From a bacterium (GTDB lineage Bacteria > Patescibacteriota > Doudnabacteria > UBA920): a stretch of DNA of 40,217 nucleotides. The translations under genes and the position numbers were made by a program. Of the stretch, positions 9,630 to 18,051 are shown piece by piece (the stretch's first letter is position 1; every line of letters starts with the position of its first letter). Below the pieces are notes generated by a model. It searched no databases and was not told the DNA's origin. It saw nothing but the letters and a program-made list of their open reading frames with translations. The stretch spans positions 1 to 40,217 of the forward strand of contig JAJZRC010000004.1 of the NCBI GenBank assembly GCA_021847435.1. The letters run 5' to 3'.

Positions 9630-9658
9630 TTGGCATGAATGAGAATTTCAGTTATAAT
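9630..9658 (+). promoter_or_regulatory. Promoter of tRNA-Arg (TTGGCA - 17 bp - TATAAT)
   Basis: Consensus-like hexamers about 65 bp upstream of the tRNA. Confidence 0.6.
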
Positions 9659-9724
9659 TTACCAGATGCACGCTGCATACCAAGTTTGCAATCTGTCAGT
9701 GCATCGGCCGGGCTTGTCTGACCG

Positions 9725-9801
9725 GACCTCGTAGCTCATTTGGATAGAGCGCTTGGCTTCGAACCAAGAGGCAGCAGGTTCAAATCCTGCCGAGGTCACC
9801 A
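9725..9801 (+). tRNA. tRNA-Arg (anticodon TCG), CCA encoded
   Basis: Acceptor GACCTCG/CGAGGTC, anticodon arm CTTGG-CTTCGAA-CCAAG, T-arm GCAGG-TTCAAAT-CCTGC, 3' ACCA. Confidence 0.95.
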
Positions 9802-9821
9802 GACGAGCCCGGCCTTTTTAT

Positions 9822-9986
9822 TAGCGGCGTAGAGCGAGTAAAAGAGTCCTTAAGGACTCTTTTACGAGCCTGAGCCTGCCTGCCCCTGCCGGCAGGGAGC
9901 TGATACAGGTTCAATACCTCGGAGCTCTGCTCCGAAATGACAGATGTCTTTTGCGGTAATACCTCGTCAGCTTGCTGTGAGGAACC
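9822..9986. repeat. Family B repeat, copy 1
   Basis: TAGCGGCGTAGAGCGAG-TAAAAGAGTCCTTAAGGACTCTTTTA-CGAGCC...GAGGAACC, flanked by TTTAT. Confidence 0.88.
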
Positions 9987-9990
9987 TTTA

Positions 9991-10206
9991 TAGGACTTAC
10001 GCACCGCCGCTTTTTTAGACTGGCAAAGCCAGTTCCCAAAAAGCGGCTCCGGCCAATTTCTTCGTTATTTTCCTGCGGTTTTTATCGGCGTAACCCGGCT
10101 ACGCCTCCAAAAATCCCTGCCTGCCGGCAGGCAGGCTCGGAAAATGCCCTCGTCTCGCTGAAGCTCCGGCGAAGCGGGTTGAACTTGGCTCAGTGCGTAA
10201 GTCCTA
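9991..10206. repeat. Family A MITE-like repeat, copy 2 (216 bp), TSD CTTTA; inserted at the edge of family B copy 1
   Basis: TAGGACTTACGC...GCGTAAGTCCTA termini; cttta on both sides. Confidence 0.92.
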
Positions 10207-10208
10207 CT

Positions 10209-10847
10209 TTATTTAAATTTAGCATTTGCATTGAGTGCATTTATAACTTCCCGGTCATTCAGCTGGGGAAAATTTTGGTAGTATGCGCTAATTGAACCTA
10301 AAAAAGTTTTTGGGGAAATAACGGTAATCACGTTATTGGCTAGCCTTTGGATTTTTTTAACCGTTTCTAACGGGGCGATTGGCACAGCCGCAATGATGGC
10401 TTTTGGATTTTCGGCCGCCAGGTCCAGAATGGCGGCTTCCATGGTCATTCCCGTAGCCATGCCGTCATCAACAAGGATGCAAATACGGTTTTGTGCGGCT
10501 ATTCTTTTTTTGCCCCGAAGGTATAATTCTCTGCGCCTACGGCTTTCCGTCATTTCAGCTTGTACGACTTGTTCTAACCACGCGCTGTCTAATGTTGACT
10601 TTACTTCCTGTTTCAGTAAAATTTTTCCAGATTCGCTAATTGCTCCAATTGCATATTCGCTGTTTAAGGGGTGGGGGATTTTGCGGGGGATAATAAGGTC
10701 TAAAGGCGCTTTAAGCCTTTGTGAAATTGTTTTTCCCAAAATCACGCCGCCCCGGGGCAATGCAAAAACCACGAGATTATGCCCGCGGAATTTAAGCAGT
10801 TTTTTGCTAAGTTTTATTGCCGCATCTTCACGGTCTTGAAAATACAT
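10209..10847 (-). CDS. Phosphoribosyltransferase family protein
   Basis: ICILVDDGMATGMTMEAAI is the PRPP-binding loop; VFALPRGGVILG N-terminal motif. Confidence 0.85.
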   Translation of the reverse strand: MYFQDREDAAIKLSKKLLKFRGHNLVVFALPRGGVILGKTISQRLKAPLDLIIPRKIPHPLNSEYAIGAISESGKILLKQEVKSTLDSAWLEQVVQAEMTESRRRRELYLRGKKRIAAQNRICILVDDGMATGMTMEAAILDLAAENPKAIIAAVPIAPLETVKKIQRLANNVITVISPKTFLGSISAYYQNFPQLNDREVINALNANAKFK

Positions 10848-10873
10848 AGTTTTGGCATGTAAAGGTAAGTTCC

Positions 10874-11461
10874 CTAATTGCGGACGTAATTTGAAGGACC
10901 GCGGTGATTATGAATATTAGTTTTTGGAGGCCAGTTAAGCCCGGCCGGAGTCGGATGCATTTCGTGGATCATTGCCGCCACCGCGTAGGGGTCGGAAATA
11001 TCGCTTAGCCTAATTTCTTTGTGTACCCTGAAAGCGTAAACTTTCAAAGTGCCGGTCTTGAACATTTTTCCCCAAAAGCCCTGGTAAATGTCTATGCTTT
11101 TTACGTCTTCCATTTGAAAAACGTCTTCGTGGCTGAAAATTATTCCGCTGCGGACAATAATGGCATCGCTGCGGATAATATAGTATTCCAAAAACCAGCT
11201 GAGAACGACATATAAAATAATCCACCCGAAGATAAGATTTAAAATCAAGGCGGCAAAAAATTGGTAGTTATCCGCATTTGCCCACCTCAATACGGCCTGG
11301 CCGTTGAGGCCGGACACCCATTGGTAAACAGCGGGCACGCGGTTTAATACCAGGTCCGCAATTGTCATAATAAACCATGCAATTCCGCCTTTGAGCAGCA
11401 AAATAGGGATGCTTTTGTGGACCACATACTGCCCTACATTTTGATTCTCCAGTTCGTTCAT
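10874..11461 (-). CDS. Membrane protein with bacterial PH-like domain
   Basis: Two or more TM helices then YYIIRSDAIIVRSGIIFSHEDVFQMEDVKSIDIYQGFWGKMFKTGTLKVYAF. Confidence 0.7.
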   Translation of the reverse strand: MNELENQNVGQYVVHKSIPILLLKGGIAWFIMTIADLVLNRVPAVYQWVSGLNGQAVLRWANADNYQFFAALILNLIFGWIILYVVLSWFLEYYIIRSDAIIVRSGIIFSHEDVFQMEDVKSIDIYQGFWGKMFKTGTLKVYAFRVHKEIRLSDISDPYAVAAMIHEMHPTPAGLNWPPKTNIHNHRGPSNYVRN

Positions 11462-11478
11462 ATATTTGCCGTTTTTAT

Positions 11479-11641
11479 TAGCGGCGTAGAGCGAGCAAAA
11501 GAGTCCTTAAGGACTCTTTTACGAGCCTGAGCCTGCCTGCCTGCCGGCAGGGAGCTGATACAGGTTCAATACCTCGGAGCTCTGCTCCGAAATGACAGAT
11601 GTCTCTTGCGGTAATACCTCGCCAGCTTGCCGCGAGGAACC
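11479..11641. repeat. Family B repeat, copy 2
   Basis: Same body as 9822-9986; TTTAT on both sides. Confidence 0.88.
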
Positions 11642-11672
11642 TTTATTCAAAAAGCGCCGCGCCAATCCTTAA

Positions 11673-12050
11673 CTAAATTGCGTGGTGATGAGCGCCTCCA
11701 GGGTTTTGGATTTCGTATTCAAACCAAGGAGCCAGCAGGATGGCGGCATAACCTAGCCAATAGGACCAAATGCCAAAGATGCCGGAATTAAGCTGTCGGC
11801 TAAAAATTACGTCCAGGATTATGCCGATAGCAGCCCATAAAAACCCGTAGCCGAAAGCTTGGCCGGCACTGGTTGGTTTCGCGCCCACCGCAAAACTGAA
11901 AGCCAGTACGCCCGCAACCACTGCTAAAATCAAGACAGACCATGTCGAAAGCGGAATATTCAGGCCTACGAGCACCGCAGCTGCCACGAACATAATCAGC
12001 CACAAAAACACCCCAAATCCAAAGCCCTTTGCCCAAGAAAAGTTATTCAT
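11673..12050 (-). CDS. Four-TM hypothetical membrane protein with His-rich C-terminus
   Basis: Hydrophobic segments and GGAHHHAI tail; no family recognised. Confidence 0.6.
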   Translation of the reverse strand: MNNFSWAKGFGFGVFLWLIMFVAAAVLVGLNIPLSTWSVLILAVVAGVLAFSFAVGAKPTSAGQAFGYGFLWAAIGIILDVIFSRQLNSGIFGIWSYWLGYAAILLAPWFEYEIQNPGGAHHHAI

Positions 12051-12144
12051 AAGATTGTTCCTTTATAAGTTTTATTTGCCGACCTTTTATTTACAATGAG
12101 CCCAAATGCGCGGCGCTTTTACTCGCGCGGTTGTTTAGGTTTAT

Positions 12145-12307
12145 TAGCGGCGTAGAGCGAGCAAAAGAGTCCTTAAGGACTCTTTTGCGAGCCTGAGCAT
12201 CCCTGCCGGCAGGCAGGGAGCTAATACAGGTTCAACACCTCGGAGCTCTGTACCGAAATGACAGATGTCTCTTGCGGTAATACCTCGTCAGCTTGCTGCG
12301 AGGAACC
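12145..12307. repeat. Family B repeat, copy 3
   Basis: Same body; TTTAT on both sides. Confidence 0.88.
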
Positions 12308-12494
12308 TTTATTGCCCTTACTTTAAACAAAAAATATTCTATTGTACTTTATTTATATACCCGGGCGGAATTTTTACAATCATTTCGGCATCTTGCGCTT
12401 GTTTTGACAGATGGCGCATTTTTTCGCGCAAGGAATCAATAAGCTGTTTGTTTGACTGGAATTTATCATCAAAAACACGCCGCTGTTGAATGAA

Positions 12495-12522
12495 TAAAAA
12501 AAACGACGGCAAAACCGTCGTC
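12495..12522 (-). terminator. Intrinsic terminator of the TrmB-like gene
   Basis: Minus strand GACGACGG-TTTTG-CCGTCGT then T8. Confidence 0.8.
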
Positions 12523-12537
12523 AATTCCAATATGCGG

Positions 12538-13278
12538 CTATCTATGTGAACTCAATTGCCATAGAGAGTCGAAAAGCAGGGCTTGGGTTTGTGATAAATA
12601 CGGGTCAGCCATAATTGCTCCCGAAGGTACTTTACCGGCGAAAGCCATAAAAGCAATTTTATCGGAATAAATAAACTGGCATGCGGATTTTAAAGATAAA
12701 GTTTGAGGAATAAATCGGACGTGGCGCAGCGGACGAGGATATTTTCGCAGCATGGCAACCGCAATGGCGGTCTTAGGGCAAATAATACGGCACTCAAGGA
12801 AATATTCATCCAAATTGCCTAAAAAGTCAAAAATTGCCCGTTTGCCCAGACCTTCCAAAAAATCATCCCAGCAGACAATGGCGCTTAAGTGGTGTTTTGT
12901 TTCTATAATGTCTGCTAGGATGTTTTTTACTTCAGCGGGGCCAGTAAAGCAGCTGACTGTTGTAGCGGCAGATGTTTTGCGTTTAAGCTGATGCAAAATA
13001 GGCAGGGCGGGTTTCAACATCTCTTCCCGTTTTTTGAGCGAAGCCATTAGGCTGTCCGGGTTTTGCGCGACCCAGTATTTTTTCCCCCGCTTGAGATAAT
13101 AGTTCATTAGCCCTTGCCTGTGCATGGCTTGAAGCAGCTCTGTCGCCGTGGTCCGGGGGTAATCAACCCGTTCCGCGATTTCGGAGACTAAAGCTTCGCC
13201 CATTTTCAAAGACGCCAGGTAGATTTTAGCCTGGTTTTTAGGGTAACCGAGCTGTTCAATGATATTTTGGATGCGCAT
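12538..13278 (-). CDS. TrmB family transcriptional regulator
   Basis: IIEQLGYPKNQAKIYLASLKMGEALVSEIAERVDYPRTTATELLQAMHRQGLMNYYLKRGKKYWVAQNPDSL winged HTH. Confidence 0.82.
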   Translation of the reverse strand: MRIQNIIEQLGYPKNQAKIYLASLKMGEALVSEIAERVDYPRTTATELLQAMHRQGLMNYYLKRGKKYWVAQNPDSLMASLKKREEMLKPALPILHQLKRKTSAATTVSCFTGPAEVKNILADIIETKHHLSAIVCWDDFLEGLGKRAIFDFLGNLDEYFLECRIICPKTAIAVAMLRKYPRPLRHVRFIPQTLSLKSACQFIYSDKIAFMAFAGKVPSGAIMADPYLSQTQALLFDSLWQLSSHR

Positions 13279-13612
13279 AAATCCCTATTTAAATAATAGC
13301 ATAAAATACCGGCATGAGCTGTTTTTTAATTAAAGAGCTGATAGCCGACCCATATAAAATGCCAAAACAGTTTCCACCAGGCAAGCTGATGGAAACTGTT
13401 TTGGTGGGCTCCCGTGGGGCTTGTCGCCTCGGCTGCCTGCTGGCAGCCTCGTTGTCCGGGGTTGCGGCAATGCTGCGCCAGCTCGCCTTACCGATCGCTC
13501 GATTGCGGCTTTGGCTGCAGCAAAAGCCTGACCTCGCTTTAACCCGTTCGAGCCCCGCAAGCGCAATTTGCAAATAAAAAAACGCATTGCCAAGTAGGAC
13601 AATGTGTTTTTT

Positions 13613-13688
13613 TGGTGGGCTGGGTGGGGCTCGAACCCACGCGCTTTCGCTTAAGAGGCGACTGCTCTGCCAGCTGAGCTACCAGCCC
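13613..13688 (-). tRNA. tRNA-Lys (anticodon CTT), CCA encoded
   Basis: Minus strand GGGCTGGTAGCTCAGCTGGCAGAGCAGTCGCCTCTTAAGCGAAAGCGCGTGGGTTCGAGCCCCACCCAGCCCACCA; loop CTCTTAA. Confidence 0.9.
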
Positions 13689-13849
13689 GTTTTTCGCGAA
13701 CACTTCGCAAGGCAAGACTCCAAAAAATTGCATTCAGGCAAATTTCCCGTCTCGCCCTCCGCAGTTTTGGCAAAGGAGGGAGCCGCAGGCCCTATTGTTT
13801 AATCACTTGTGATATTTTATAATAAATTAGCATTTTATTCAAGCCCCCT

Positions 13850-14830
13850 ATGATTTTTCTTTATTTGGGTCCGGATGAATTTTCCAAAGCGCAAAAGGCG
13901 GAGAAGGCCGCGGCCGCATTGGGCAGCCGACCGGTTTTTTTTGGCGAAGGCGAGGAAATTCCCGAGCCGGCCGTTTTAGCAGGCCAGGACTTGTTCTCCC
14001 AAGACAAAGTTTTTGTGCTGAAAAACATGTTTGGAAAATTCCTGGCCGACAATGCCTGGCAGCGGCTCATGGGGACAAGAAACCTGATATTTTTTTTGGA
14101 AGAAAAATTGGATAAGCGGCTGGCCCAGGCCAAAGCCGTACTGAAAGACGAACGCATAGCCAAAGAGGAGTTCGCGTTGCCCCACGGCCAGGAATTGGAC
14201 AACTGGCTGATGGTCCGGGCAGGGGAGCTGGGAGCGAGTCTCGGCCGGGAGGCGGCCGCAGAGCTGGCCCGAAGGCTTGGCCGCGACCTGTCTCGCGAAA
14301 CAAAGGCGGGCGGCAAAATTGTGGCCGTGGATGAAGTTTATAACCTGTGGCAGGCTGGCGCCGAGATCCAAAAACTCGCGGCTTACGCCGCCGGAAAGGC
14401 CATTACCGCAGCCGATGTGGGGGAGTTAGTGCCGGAAAACGGCGAGGTAGACGTTTTTGATCTGACCAATGCCATAGCAGAAAATAAAAAGCAATTGGCG
14501 CTGTCGCTGCTGCATAAATTTTTGGCGCTTCAGACCGGGTCGGAGGAAAAAGCCGCAGCAATCCAGCTGAACGCTTTACTGGCTGAACAGTTTCGGAATG
14601 TTTTAATGGTCCAGGATTTTATGGATGCAAATAAGAGCGAAACTGAAATTTTGGAATTAACCGGATGGAAATCGGGGCGGGTATTCGTAATGAAGAAGAT
14701 TGCAGGCAGGTTTGCCGCTGAAAAGGTCAGGGATTTTTTAGGCAAATTAAAGGCGCTGGACGAGGAGCTGAAAACCGGCTCGGTCCCTCCCAAAGTCCTG
14801 CTGGATCTAATCACGGTACAGCTCTTGTGA
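13850..14830 (+). CDS. holA: DNA polymerase III subunit delta
   Basis: MIFLYLGPDEF...LFSQDKVFVLKN...GEVDVFDLTNAIAENKKQLALSLLHKFL...LLAEQFRNVLMV; typical length and domain order. Confidence 0.85.
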   Translation: MIFLYLGPDEFSKAQKAEKAAAALGSRPVFFGEGEEIPEPAVLAGQDLFSQDKVFVLKNMFGKFLADNAWQRLMGTRNLIFFLEEKLDKRLAQAKAVLKDERIAKEEFALPHGQELDNWLMVRAGELGASLGREAAAELARRLGRDLSRETKAGGKIVAVDEVYNLWQAGAEIQKLAAYAAGKAITAADVGELVPENGEVDVFDLTNAIAENKKQLALSLLHKFLALQTGSEEKAAAIQLNALLAEQFRNVLMVQDFMDANKSETEILELTGWKSGRVFVMKKIAGRFAAEKVRDFLGKLKALDEELKTGSVPPKVLLDLITVQLL

Positions 14831-14892
14831 CTTCGTGATATAATAAGGGCGTATTAATAAAAGCCCGTTCATGGGCCGCAGGAGAAAATAAA

Positions 14893-15693
14893 ATGAGCAA
14901 AAAATTAGCAGCGTCATTAATATCGCTGGTTATGGTGGTTTTAGCGGCACCGTCTTTGGCCGCAACCTCAAGCCAAACTTCCTTAACCGAGCGGCAGAAA
15001 CAGGAGATGGAGCAAAAACGGGAGGCTTTGAAGCAGAAGGCGGAAGCATTAAAGGCGCAGAAAGAACAGTACCGAGAAGCGTATAAGCAGTGCTTGGAAC
15101 AAAATACGAAGGCGCGCGAAGCCTATCGGGAAAGCTTGAAAGAAAATTATCAGGCTTATACTGAAACCGCAAAGCAGGCGCGCGAAGCCTATCGGGAAGG
15201 AGGTAAACAAAATCAGGAGACGTATCTAAAAGAGATTAAGGCTGCCAAGGAGGCGCGCAATGCCGCGGTTAAGGCTGCCCAAGAGAAATACAAGACCGAT
15301 ACCGCAGCCGCCAAAACCGCCCGTGACGGCGCGCTGCAAACAATAAAGGCCAGCATTGCTTCCACAACTCCGGCTACCACGACCTTAGCCCAGATCAGGG
15401 CCGTAAAAGATACATACAATACAGCGGTGAAAAAGTCCCAAAGCGACAGGCGGGCTGCTATAAAAAAAGCCAATGACGACTATAAAGCTGCGGTTAAGGC
15501 GGCTATAGAAAAGCGCAAGAGCGCCAACCAGACAGCGCTTGATACCCGCAATACCGCGCTGAAAAATTCCGCCGACGCGAGGAAGGCGGCTAATCAGACC
15601 GCATTGGCGGCGCGCGGCGGAAAAATCCAAAAATGCGCCCTTAAGCCAGCGGCTGCCGCAACGGGAACAGCAACGAATTCAGCGGGGCAATAA
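14893..15693 (+). CDS. Exported Ala/Lys-rich coiled-coil protein with internal repeats
   Basis: Signal peptide MSKKLAASLISLVMVVLAAPSLAA, then REAYRE..K / A.K.A repeats. Confidence 0.75.
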   Translation: MSKKLAASLISLVMVVLAAPSLAATSSQTSLTERQKQEMEQKREALKQKAEALKAQKEQYREAYKQCLEQNTKAREAYRESLKENYQAYTETAKQAREAYREGGKQNQETYLKEIKAAKEARNAAVKAAQEKYKTDTAAAKTARDGALQTIKASIASTTPATTTLAQIRAVKDTYNTAVKKSQSDRRAAIKKANDDYKAAVKAAIEKRKSANQTALDTRNTALKNSADARKAANQTALAARGGKIQKCALKPAAAATGTATNSAGQ

Positions 15694-15702
15694 AGTTTTT
15701 AT

Positions 15703-15866
15703 TAGGACTTATGCTCTTGCCGCTCTAGACCCGGCGGAGCCGGGTCCGCAAGCGGCTTTGGCCAATTTCTTCGTTATTTTCCTGCGGTTTTTATCGGCGT
15801 AACCCGGCTACGCCTCCAAAAATCCTCGGAAAATGCCTCAAATTTGGCTCAAAAGCGTAAGTCCTA
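15703..15866. repeat. Family A MITE-like repeat, copy 3 (164 bp), TSD TTTAT
   Basis: TAGGACTTATGC...GCGTAAGTCCTA; tttat on both sides. Confidence 0.92.
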
Positions 15867-15874
15867 TTTATGTT

Positions 15875-15910
15875 AAAAAGGCCATACCGGATTGCCGGCG
15901 CGGCCTTTTA
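15875..15910. terminator. Hairpin aaaaggcc...ggcctttt, possible terminator
   Basis: Inverted repeat with A/T tracts on both sides. Confidence 0.5.
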
Positions 15911-15943
15911 ATTGTGCAATTACATATTAAATTACGTAATTAA

Positions 15944-15980
15944 AAAAACCCCGCCCTGAGCTTGTCGAAGGGCGGGGTTT
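15944..15980 (-). terminator. Terminator of typA, built around the CCCTGAGCTTGTCGAAGGG palindrome
   Basis: aaaaaaaccccgccctgagcttgtcgaagggcggggtttt; T-tract on the minus strand just after the typA stop. Confidence 0.8.
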
Positions 15981-15989
15981 TGGGAGCAA

Positions 15990-17822
15990 TTATCTTTTTG
16001 CGCGTTTTCTTTCCACCGCGGATAAGATTTTTTTCCTGATGCGGATTGATTTTGGAGTGACTTCAACCAGCTCATCGCCGCCTATGTACTCCAGGGCAAA
16101 ATCCAATTCTACCGGTTTGGGCGGGGTCAGGATGATGGCATCGTCAGAACCCGAGGAGCGCATGTTGGTGAGTTTTTTGGTCTTGCAAACATTCAGTTCC
16201 AAATCAGTATCCAAGGCATTCTGTCCCACCACCATGCCTTCGTAGACTTCCACGGCCGGGCCGATGAAGAGCGTTCCTCTTTCCTGGGCATTATTCAGCC
16301 CGTAAGCGTTGGAAATCCCTGCTTCAGAGGCGATTAGGCTGCCATGATCATTGGCGTGCGCGTCAATTTCGTGCATCGGTTTGTAGGAGTCAAACAGGTT
16401 GTTCAGCACAGCGGTTCCGCGCGCGCGGGTCATGAGCAAATTTTTCAACCCAATCAGTCCGCGGGTAGGGATAAGGTATTCGGCATGCATTTCTCCCTGG
16501 GCGGACGTTTCCATGGTTTGGAGTTCGCCGCCGCGCTTGCCCAATTCCTCAATCATTACCCCTTGGTATTCGGAAGGGATGTCAATGGTGGCGATTTCAT
16601 AGGGCTCAAGTTTTTGGCCGTTTTCTTCATGATAAATTACTTCCGGCTGGCTGACTTGAAGTTCAAAGCCTTCGCGCCTCATTGTTTCTACCAGCACTGC
16701 CAAATGCAGTTCCCCGCGTCCTGAAACCAAAAAGCTGTCCGAGCCCTGTTCCAGCCCTTCGACTTGCAGCGCGACATTGGTTTCCAGCTCTTTTATCAGC
16801 CGTTCGCGCAACTGGCGCGAGGTGACGAATTTGCCTTCCTTTCCGGCAAATGGGGAAGTGTTTACCCCAAAGGTCATTTTGATGGTGGGCGGTTCAATAT
16901 CAACCGGAGGCAGCACTACGGGGTTTTGCGGGTCGGTGAGAGTGTCGCCAATATGGATTTCATCAAAGCCGGCCGCGGCCACGATGTCTCCGGCTTCAGC
17001 TTCTTCCACGTCAACCTGTTTTAATCCCTCGTACATCATCAGCGCGGTGATTTTGGAGGTTTTTTTTTGGCCGTCGGTTTTAACCAAAAGCGCGTTCTGC
17101 GCTTTGCTGATTTTTCCCGAGACTATTTTGCCTACGCCCATTCTGCCTTTGTAGTTGTCGTAAGCCAGAGCCAAAACCTGCATAGCGAAGGGCTTGTCGG
17201 ATTCCACCGCGGGCGAAGGAATATGTTCAATGACAGATTCAAAAAGGGGCGAGACATCGGGAGATTTATGATTCAGAATGGAAGACTTAAGGTTTTCCAA
17301 ATCGGTGTCGGCCAAACCTAAAACCCCGCTGGCGTAAATAATGGGGAAGTCCAGCTGCTGGTCTGTGGCATGCAGTTTTACGAACAAATCAAAAGTTTTA
17401 TTAATCGCGTGTTCCGGGTCAGCGCCTTCTTTGTCTACCTTGTTGATGACGACAATGGCTTTGTGGCCCAGTTCCAAAGCTTTTTTCAGCACGAATTTCG
17501 TCTGGGGCATGGGCCCTTCCTTGGCATCTACCAGCAATAAAACCCCATCGGCCATTTTTAAAGTGCGCTCAACTTCGCCGCCGAAATCCGCGTGCCCCGG
17601 AGTGTCCACAATATTAATTTTTGTTCCATTGTAAACCAGCGAAGCGTTTTTAGCCTTGATGGTAATGCCGCGTTCCCGTTCCAGATCCATGCTGTCCATG
17701 ATTAAATTTGCCCCTTCGTCCTTTACGGAATGGGTTTGTTTGAGCATGGCGTCTACTAAAGTGGTTTTGCCGTGGTCAACGTGGGCGATTATGGCGATGT
17801 TTCGGATATTTTCTCTCTGCAT
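15990..17822 (-). CDS. typA: Translational GTPase TypA/BipA
   Basis: IAHVDHGKTTLVDAML, DTPGHADFGGEVERTL, VINKVDKEGADP; full length. Confidence 0.96.
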   Translation of the reverse strand: MQRENIRNIAIIAHVDHGKTTLVDAMLKQTHSVKDEGANLIMDSMDLERERGITIKAKNASLVYNGTKINIVDTPGHADFGGEVERTLKMADGVLLLVDAKEGPMPQTKFVLKKALELGHKAIVVINKVDKEGADPEHAINKTFDLFVKLHATDQQLDFPIIYASGVLGLADTDLENLKSSILNHKSPDVSPLFESVIEHIPSPAVESDKPFAMQVLALAYDNYKGRMGVGKIVSGKISKAQNALLVKTDGQKKTSKITALMMYEGLKQVDVEEAEAGDIVAAAGFDEIHIGDTLTDPQNPVVLPPVDIEPPTIKMTFGVNTSPFAGKEGKFVTSRQLRERLIKELETNVALQVEGLEQGSDSFLVSGRGELHLAVLVETMRREGFELQVSQPEVIYHEENGQKLEPYEIATIDIPSEYQGVMIEELGKRGGELQTMETSAQGEMHAEYLIPTRGLIGLKNLLMTRARGTAVLNNLFDSYKPMHEIDAHANDHGSLIASEAGISNAYGLNNAQERGTLFIGPAVEVYEGMVVGQNALDTDLELNVCKTKKLTNMRSSGSDDAIILTPPKPVELDFALEYIGGDELVEVTPKSIRIRKKILSAVERKRAKR

Positions 17823-17832
17823 ATCATTTTTT

Positions 17833-17927
17833 TAGGACTTACGCACTGAGCCAAGTTCGAGGCATTTTCCGAGGATTTTTGGAGGCGTAGCTCTGCCCGC
17901 CCAAAAAGCGGCGGTGCGTAAGTCCTA
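17833..17927. repeat. Family A MITE-like repeat, copy 4 (95 bp, internally deleted), TSD TTTTT
   Basis: TAGGACTTACGCAC...GTGCGTAAGTCCTA; ttttt on both sides. Confidence 0.88.
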
Positions 17928-18051
17928 TTTTTAATAAAAAATGCCCGAAGCTATTTGGGCGCAACAGCATAATCTTACAGGAAATTACGATTTTTGTCAA
18001 TTTTCTGGTATAATGAAACAAAGGATTATTTTAAATCAAATATAGAAAAAT

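Noticed and set aside
9780-10004. 74-aa minus-strand ORF
   Set aside because: Covers the tRNA end and family B repeat only.
12339-12530. 63-aa minus-strand ORF
   Set aside because: Starts inside the terminator of the TrmB-like gene; no RBS or family support. Could still be real, but not supportable.
13539-13802. ORFs GLVAQLAEQSPLKRKRVGSSPTQPTKK (minus) and GGARTHALSLKRRLLCQLSYQP (plus)
   Set aside because: Classic spurious translations of a tRNA gene (tRNA-Lys 13613-13688).
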